Source: Desulfobulbus propionicus (GTDB lineage: Bacteria; Desulfobacterota; Desulfobulbia; Desulfobulbales; Desulfobulbaceae). From it: a stretch of 34,119 bases of DNA. The stretch spans positions 1-34,119 of the forward strand of contig PDQK01000015.1 of NCBI GenBank assembly GCA_002746685.1. The letters are read 5' to 3'. The position numbers were made by a program, and so were the translations under genes. Positions 30,195 through 34,119 of the stretch are shown here, piece by piece (the first letter of the stretch is position 1; each line of letters begins with the position of its first letter). The notes beneath the pieces are model-generated. The model did not search any database, had not been told where the DNA came from, and worked only from the letters and a program-made list of their open reading frames with translations.

Positions 30195-30856
30195 AGAGAG
30201 CAAATACGACCTTTACAACAACCCTCATAGAGCGAAAATGGCTTTCCAGAAATGCTTATGAGCTGCGATGCACAAGACCTGATGGGTTTTCCTTTCGGAG
30301 TGGACAACATATTTCCATGCTGGTCGGAGAGGATGAACGCGATTATACGATAGTCTCACCTGAGAGTGAGCAGGAACTTGTACTGCTGATCAAAGAACTG
30401 GAAAATGGCAAGGTGAGCAAGAAACTCGCTGAAATGGAGCTAGGGAAAAAGCTGGAGATAAAAGGGCCTGATGGCTACCTTGTTGAACGACCAACCCAAA
30501 AAAAAAGGGTGCTGGTGGCAACCGGTACCGGTATTGCTCCCTTTGCTTCACTGGTAGCCAACGGAATGGAGGCTGTTGTCCTGCTCCATGGCGCTCGCTG
30601 CGCAGAAGAACTGTACTACCGTCATATATTGACAGGAGTCATTCCCACCTATATGCCTTGTCTCTCTGGAGAGTCTTGCCGTGAACAGAACGGCCCTTGT
30701 TATGAGGGCTATGTAACAGGATATATTGAGGACCTGCTCCCTGCCGGGGACTACGATTTTTATCTCTGTGGTAAGTGGGATATGATCAAGGACGTTACCC
30801 ACGTCATTGACGCTCGTTTTCCTGATGCCAGTATATATAGCGAAGGATTCTATTGA
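30191..30856 (+). CDS. FAD/NAD(P)-binding oxidoreductase (ferredoxin reductase type)
   Basis: A 221-residue flavoprotein of the FNR superfamily with an FAD-binding barrel (RSGQHISMLVGEDERDYTIVS; the RDYTIVS motif contacts the flavin) and an NAD(P) domain (VLVATGTGIAPFASL, YLCGKWDMIKDV). No iron-sulfur domain is attached. I start it at ATG 30191, whose ATGA overlaps the adenosyltransferase stop by 4 bases; ATG 30179 is in frame but has no room for a ribosome binding site. The coupling suggests, as an inference, that it reduces cob(III/II)alamin or supplies electrons for the adenosylation. It could also be a general flavin reductase. Two cysteines in CLSGESCREQNGPC are unusual and might bind metal or be redox active. 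Confidence 0.85.
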   Translation: MKRANTTFTTTLIERKWLSRNAYELRCTRPDGFSFRSGQHISMLVGEDERDYTIVSPESEQELVLLIKELENGKVSKKLAEMELGKKLEIKGPDGYLVERPTQKKRVLVATGTGIAPFASLVANGMEAVVLLHGARCAEELYYRHILTGVIPTYMPCLSGESCREQNGPCYEGYVTGYIEDLLPAGDYDFYLCGKWDMIKDVTHVIDARFPDASIYSEGFY

Positions 30857-30975
30857 AAAATTGCGGAACAGTGTGGTCTCTTTTTGGCGACGCATTGCGC
30901 ATGGTTAGCTATGAAGAGAGCAACAGAGTCCTGACTTTTCCTTTTTTGGAGGGGAAAAGAAATTACACACAACAC

Positions 30976-31005
30976 TTGACTGCATCTCTTCAGATTTGGT
31001 ATAGA
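30976..31005 (+). promoter_or_regulatory. Strong sigma70-type promoter
   Basis: TTGACT (30976-30981) and TATAGA (31000-31005) are separated by 18 bases. Transcription would start near 31012, directly before the hairpin-rich stretch, and about 415 bases before the symporter genes. Confidence 0.6.
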
Positions 31006-31011
31006 AAATCT

Positions 31012-31149
31012 ACCACTGACATGGAGGCCCCTTAACCAGGGGCGAATTAAGCGGGTGGTCGGTTTAAGCGGCTCCATCCTTTCGGGGGCTTAAAAGATCT
31101 TCTATCAAAGAAGTATGGTAACCAGTTATTCTGGCAAACCGTTTTTTTT
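31012..31149 (+). ncRNA. Candidate structured leader or small RNA with terminator-like end
   Basis: The predicted transcript has, in order, hairpin GCCCC/GGGGC (31027-31043), a long arm TTAAGC...GCTTAA (31047-31093), a small CTTCT/AGAAG hairpin, and a GGT-CCAG/CTGG-ACC stem (31117-31140) followed by eight T (31142-31149). So a complete unit of about 138 bases with promoter and terminator-like end can be read. It is either a free small RNA or an attenuating 5' leader of the symporter genes. I match it to no known family. Confidence 0.4.
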
Positions 31150-31426
31150 GTCCCATCCCATCGGTTGAGAAACCTGTCCTATCAAAAACGCTTCATCAAG
31201 GAGGTTTCAGTAGGATGCACTCTCTTAATATACATACATTCTGTATGTGGTTTTCACTGGACAACTGTGCGATACATAGAGGGTAACGGGGGCTCATTGC
31301 TTCGTTTTACTCATCCAGTGGCTTCTCATGCCATTTTTTCGGCATCGTTGCTTTCTTATTCTTTTTCATTTCAATGGGCTAGTGTGGCTGGAGGGCAAAT
31401 TACATCAACGCTTTAGGAGGAGATTG

Positions 31427-32125
31427 ATGGGCGGAACAACAGATTATAGCATTAATTTTTTTAAGCCGAGAACACCATTTCTCAAGGAAAATGTTCGCAT
31501 AATTATCATTGGATTGACCCTTTGGGGCGTATGTGTGTTTGGTTTTCACATATTCATGAAAATTGTTGAAAAAAGAACACCAGAGGCTGGATATGTGACC
31601 TACGAAACGGTCTATTCAAAATTGGCAGACGGGACGGCCACCCGGCAGGAAAAGATCGATATGGCCAAGGTGTACCTTGGGCTTGTTGGAAAATCCATTG
31701 CGCTGCAGAAAAATGAGCCGTTGAAAGGGGCATTTACTGCTACGGTTTACGATGTACTGCCCGAAGGGGAAAAAGCAGCCTTTAAGGCTGCAGCGGATAA
31801 AGCGGCCACTGATAAAGCAATCGATACTGCAAGTGTTGTTAAAGTACTCGGGATAGAAGATGACGTGGTACTTAAAAGCGTTATCCCGTACGCACTGAAT
31901 CCTGTTGGTTTGGGTATGACTGCTGCTGAAATTCCAGCGATAATGGAAAAGTATTTGATTCATTATCAGTCCTTTCTCACTGATTCCAAGCTGTTTGGTT
32001 TTCCGTTTCACTATTTTTACTCTGCTGTTTTTCTGCTCACCCTGTTCAACCTGATATGCCTGGTGTACTGCTACGTCATTGATGGGGTTATGAAGAAGCA
32101 TGGTATGGAAAGCGATGGAGAATAG
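31427..32125 (+). CDS. DUF4212-like small membrane subunit of a sodium:solute symporter
   Basis: A 232-residue membrane protein starting at ATG 31427 (MGGTTDYSINFF) after TAGGAGGAG; the upstream in-frame ATG at 31328 has no good site and adds atypical sequence. One membrane helix lies at about 24-44 (RIIIIGLTLWGVCVFGFHIF) and one at about 196-217. The phrase FGFPFHYFYS and the two-helix plan are those of DUF4212 proteins, which pair with SSS-family transporters. Unlike the usual short form of about 80-100 residues, about 140 residues lie between the helices, on the outside or inside of the membrane. They include a helical Ala/Lys-rich piece (AAFKAAADKAATDKAIDT). The symporter follows after 13 bases. 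Likely part of an acetate/short-chain acid uptake system. Confidence 0.8.
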   Translation: MGGTTDYSINFFKPRTPFLKENVRIIIIGLTLWGVCVFGFHIFMKIVEKRTPEAGYVTYETVYSKLADGTATRQEKIDMAKVYLGLVGKSIALQKNEPLKGAFTATVYDVLPEGEKAAFKAAADKAATDKAIDTASVVKVLGIEDDVVLKSVIPYALNPVGLGMTAAEIPAIMEKYLIHYQSFLTDSKLFGFPFHYFYSAVFLLTLFNLICLVYCYVIDGVMKKHGMESDGE

Positions 32126-32138
32126 GGAGAGAGGAAAA

Positions 32139-33824
32139 ATGATACAAATAAAAAACTGGACCTTGTTTTTTGTACCCTTTGTTGTTGGATTGTTGCTTGC
32201 GGCAATGCCTGCTTTTGCTGCCAGTGGAGCATCCCTTGAAGGTGGTTTTAAACTGGTTCCTGCGCTGATTCTTATTGCGATGATTATTCTATTTGTCAGC
32301 ATCGGCTTTATGAACAAGGCAGAAGGAACAAGCGATTATTATGCAGCTGGCCGCTCGATCTCAAGCTTTGGTTCGGGCATGGCCATTGCGTCCAACTGGA
32401 TGAGTGCTGCCTCCTTTCTTGGTATGGCTGCTATCATGTACGGCAGCGGGTACCACGGGCTTGCGTACGTAGTTGGCTGGACAGGTGGTTATGTGTTGCT
32501 GCTGGTGCTCATGGCTTCCCAGGTCCGTCGTTTTGGAAAATACACAGCCACAGACTTTATTGGTGACCGTTACTATTCCAATGGGATGCGCCTTGCGACA
32601 GCCATTATTGCCATCTGTATTTCTTTCAGCTATTGCGTTGGTCAGTTTGGTGGTATTGGCATCATGTTCAAGTGGATCCTTGGCATGAGTTATACTTGGT
32701 CTGTTATTATCGGTGCTTCCGTTGTTCTTACCTACACTTTGGTGTCTGGTATGTTAGGGGTGACCAAGAATCAGCAGATTCAGTACGTCATCCTGATTAT
32801 TGCATTCCTTATCCCGTCTTTTATCCTTACCTTTAAGTTCGATTACTTCTGGCTTATTCCACCGATTGGCTATGGGCAGGTTGTTTCTGATATCGTTGCC
32901 GGAACAGCAACACCGTATATCAGCTCGCTGGGACACCCAATGGTGACTGTACCGACTCCTGAATTTGCCATGCCATGGGATCCGGCCACTGGCAAGGACT
33001 TTTTCCAGTGGATGGCTACCTGTTTTGCCCTGATGATTGGTACCGCAGGTCTGCCTCACGTTATCCAGAAGTTTTACGTCGTACCAAAGCCAAGTGACGC
33101 GCGTTGGTCTGTCACCTGGGGGCTGTTCTTCATTTGTATCCTCTACTGGACTGCTCCACTGTACTCTGCCTTTGGTAAAATTCTGTCTTCTAATCCAGAA
33201 GTTGGAGTACTTGCTAAGGATGCCATCGTGGTTTACACTGCCCAGCTCGGTTCTGTCCATCCGCTGATTGTTGGGTTGCTTGCTGCTGGTGCTGTTGCTG
33301 CAGCGTTTTCAACCGTATCTGGCCTTTTGGTAGCCGGTTCTTCTGCTTTCTCCCACGACATCTACTTCAGCGTGTTTAATCCCCAGGCCACGGGTGAACA
33401 GCAGATGCGGATGGTGAAGATTGCCACTATAATTATGGCCATCGGTGTTGCCGGAGTGGCACTGCTCAAGCTTGGTCTCATCGCCCAGTTGGTTGCGGTG
33501 GCATTCTCCCTGGCAGGGTGCACCATGTTCCCACTGTTCCTGGTTGGTATCTGGTGGAGCCGTTCCAACCGTGCCGGTGGTATCGCAAGTCTGACCATGG
33601 GAAGCTTTATTTCCCTGGTGGTTATTATCTATTTTGTAGCTGGGAAATATGGGGTGAGCCTGCCAGCAAAAGATTTCATGAACTATTGGCTCAATCCCTG
33701 GTACTTTGCGTGGATTGCCGGTCCTCTCGCTGTGTTGGCAAACATTGTTGTCTCACTGATGACCGCACCGCCGCCGGTTGAGGTTCAAAAACACCTTGCA
33801 GAAACCGTTCACGGCGTAAAATAA
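32139..33824 (+). CDS. Sodium:solute symporter, acetate permease (ActP)-like
   Basis: An SSS-family transporter of 561 residues, predicted to import acetate or a similar monocarboxylate with Na+. The start is ATG 32139 (MIQIKNWTLFF) after GAGAGG; earlier in-frame starts overlap the small subunit. About 13 hydrophobic helices are seen, with the N-terminal cation-site region SDYYAAGRSISSFGSGMAIASNWMSAASFLG, RRFGKYTATDFIGDRY and the ActP-like ALMIGTAGLPHVIQKFYVVP. An initial hydrophobic stretch ending AMPAFAASG looks like an N-terminal helix that may be cleaved. It forms a tight pair with the DUF4212-like gene. Uptake of acetate would suit a sulfur-metabolising heterotroph; substrate not proven. 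Confidence 0.88.
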   Translation: MIQIKNWTLFFVPFVVGLLLAAMPAFAASGASLEGGFKLVPALILIAMIILFVSIGFMNKAEGTSDYYAAGRSISSFGSGMAIASNWMSAASFLGMAAIMYGSGYHGLAYVVGWTGGYVLLLVLMASQVRRFGKYTATDFIGDRYYSNGMRLATAIIAICISFSYCVGQFGGIGIMFKWILGMSYTWSVIIGASVVLTYTLVSGMLGVTKNQQIQYVILIIAFLIPSFILTFKFDYFWLIPPIGYGQVVSDIVAGTATPYISSLGHPMVTVPTPEFAMPWDPATGKDFFQWMATCFALMIGTAGLPHVIQKFYVVPKPSDARWSVTWGLFFICILYWTAPLYSAFGKILSSNPEVGVLAKDAIVVYTAQLGSVHPLIVGLLAAGAVAAAFSTVSGLLVAGSSAFSHDIYFSVFNPQATGEQQMRMVKIATIIMAIGVAGVALLKLGLIAQLVAVAFSLAGCTMFPLFLVGIWWSRSNRAGGIASLTMGSFISLVVIIYFVAGKYGVSLPAKDFMNYWLNPWYFAWIAGPLAVLANIVVSLMTAPPPVEVQKHLAETVHGVK

Positions 33825-33850
33825 TCCTGGCACGATGTCCACAACCATTA

Positions 33851-33888
33851 AACGCCTCTACTGCACTGTCTGCGGTAGAGGCGTTTTT
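33851..33888 (+). terminator. Rho-independent terminator of the symporter operon
   Basis: A 15-bp stem with one G-U pair (AACGCCTCTACTGCA, 33851-33865, with 33871-33885) and loop CTGTC is followed by a T-run. It lies 26 bases past the symporter stop. Confidence 0.93.
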
Positions 33889-33904
33889 GTTGCTTGATAT
33901 TGAC

Positions 33905-34054
33905 ATGGTTTTGCTGAACTCTTTTCAAAAACAACCTGGGCTGGTTAAAGTGCTCTTAGCCACCTTTAGTGTCGTGGTACTGATAATTGTCTACGCCTCT
34001 ATTCATTACGGGCGAATCAACAGGGGTGCATCCGAAGTTTATGGAATCACTTAA
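33905..34054 (+). CDS. Possible 49-residue single-span membrane protein
   Basis: A short frame from ATG 33905 encodes MVLLNSFQKQPG, a clear membrane helix (LVKVLLATFSVVVLIIVYAS) and a short polar tail IHYGRINRGASEVYGIT. It is too short for most gene finders. There is no ribosome binding site and it lies just behind the symporter terminator, so it needs its own promoter. It may be a real small membrane protein of a following operon or chance. No family recognised. Confidence 0.35.
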   Translation: MVLLNSFQKQPGLVKVLLATFSVVVLIIVYASIHYGRINRGASEVYGIT

Positions 34055-34119
34055 CACGTCGCACTCTCTTTTTTCGTGAACGTCTCTTTTCTTGTGCGTT
34101 TTTTTCGTATTGATCAAAA

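Noticed and set aside
30857..31426. Short frames at 30853-31035 and 31165-31416
   Set aside because: No ribosome binding sites or family resemblance; the first overlaps the promoter and hairpin leader, the second lies in the untranslated stretch before the symporter subunit.
31616..32317. 233-codon minus-strand frame
   Set aside because: Antisense of the symporter subunit genes, which have clear family motifs and ribosome binding sites on the plus strand.

Overview
The window looks like a chromosomal piece from a Desulfobulbales-type bacterium (Desulfobacterota, formerly Deltaproteobacteria). This rests on the mix of a PEP-CTERM-type sugar transferase, VPLPA-CTERM secreted proteins, a methylmalonyl-CoA epimerase with a PduO-type adenosyltransferase, a DUF4212-like/SSS acetate-type symporter pair, and a dual-CXXC small protein. 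No taxonomic marker gene is present, so this is an inference. Sampled lines read about 40-45% GC in the housekeeping parts and about 57% in the secreted-protein cluster.

Left part (1-6.6 kb, mostly minus strand): a large partial unknown protein, an EpsB-type polyprenyl glycosylphosphotransferase, an argC-truA-maf operon, rplM-rpsI with a clear terminator, and tRNA-Gly(GCC) with its own promoter and terminator. From 6.86 kb the plus strand carries hisB, a lipoprotein, a TtcA/TilS-like PP-loop protein translationally coupled to a DUF89 protein, a frameshifted metallophosphoesterase/DUF1566 remnant, an unknown gene, asnS and hflX (apparently with an AUA start). On the minus strand lies pyrE - a 56-codon dual-CXXC gene starting with GTG - a PilZ gene. 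glmS follows on the plus strand.

Between glmS and 18.39 kb lies a graveyard of mobile DNA: a REP-associated tyrosine transposase (RAYT) reduced to its two ends, an array of its GTCCCCGGAATTC-type repeats, a 5' fragment of a BrnT/DUF497-like toxin, and an IS200-type tnpA fragment with hairpin ends.

The most interesting region is 18.4-28.2 kb: six co-directional exported proteins, all with signal peptides. Three end in thrombospondin type 3 plus dockerin-like Ca-binding modules (a beta-propeller-like protein and two S8 subtilisin-like proteases), and three end in VPLPA-CTERM sorting signals. One of the VPLPA-CTERM proteins has a cohesin-like domain. This suggests, but does not prove, a surface protease assembly in which an exosortase-sorted cohesin-like protein receives dockerin-tagged enzymes. 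Both proteases carry a beta-sandwich domain inserted into the catalytic domain just before the catalytic serine.

Right part (28.3-34.1 kb): methylmalonyl-CoA epimerase (minus), then a candidate cobalamin riboswitch, a PduO-type ATP:cob(I)alamin adenosyltransferase, and an overlapping flavin/NAD(P)H oxidoreductase. After that come a strong promoter with a structured, terminator-ended leader (or small RNA), a two-gene sodium:solute (acetate-type) symporter, a textbook terminator, and a possible small membrane protein.
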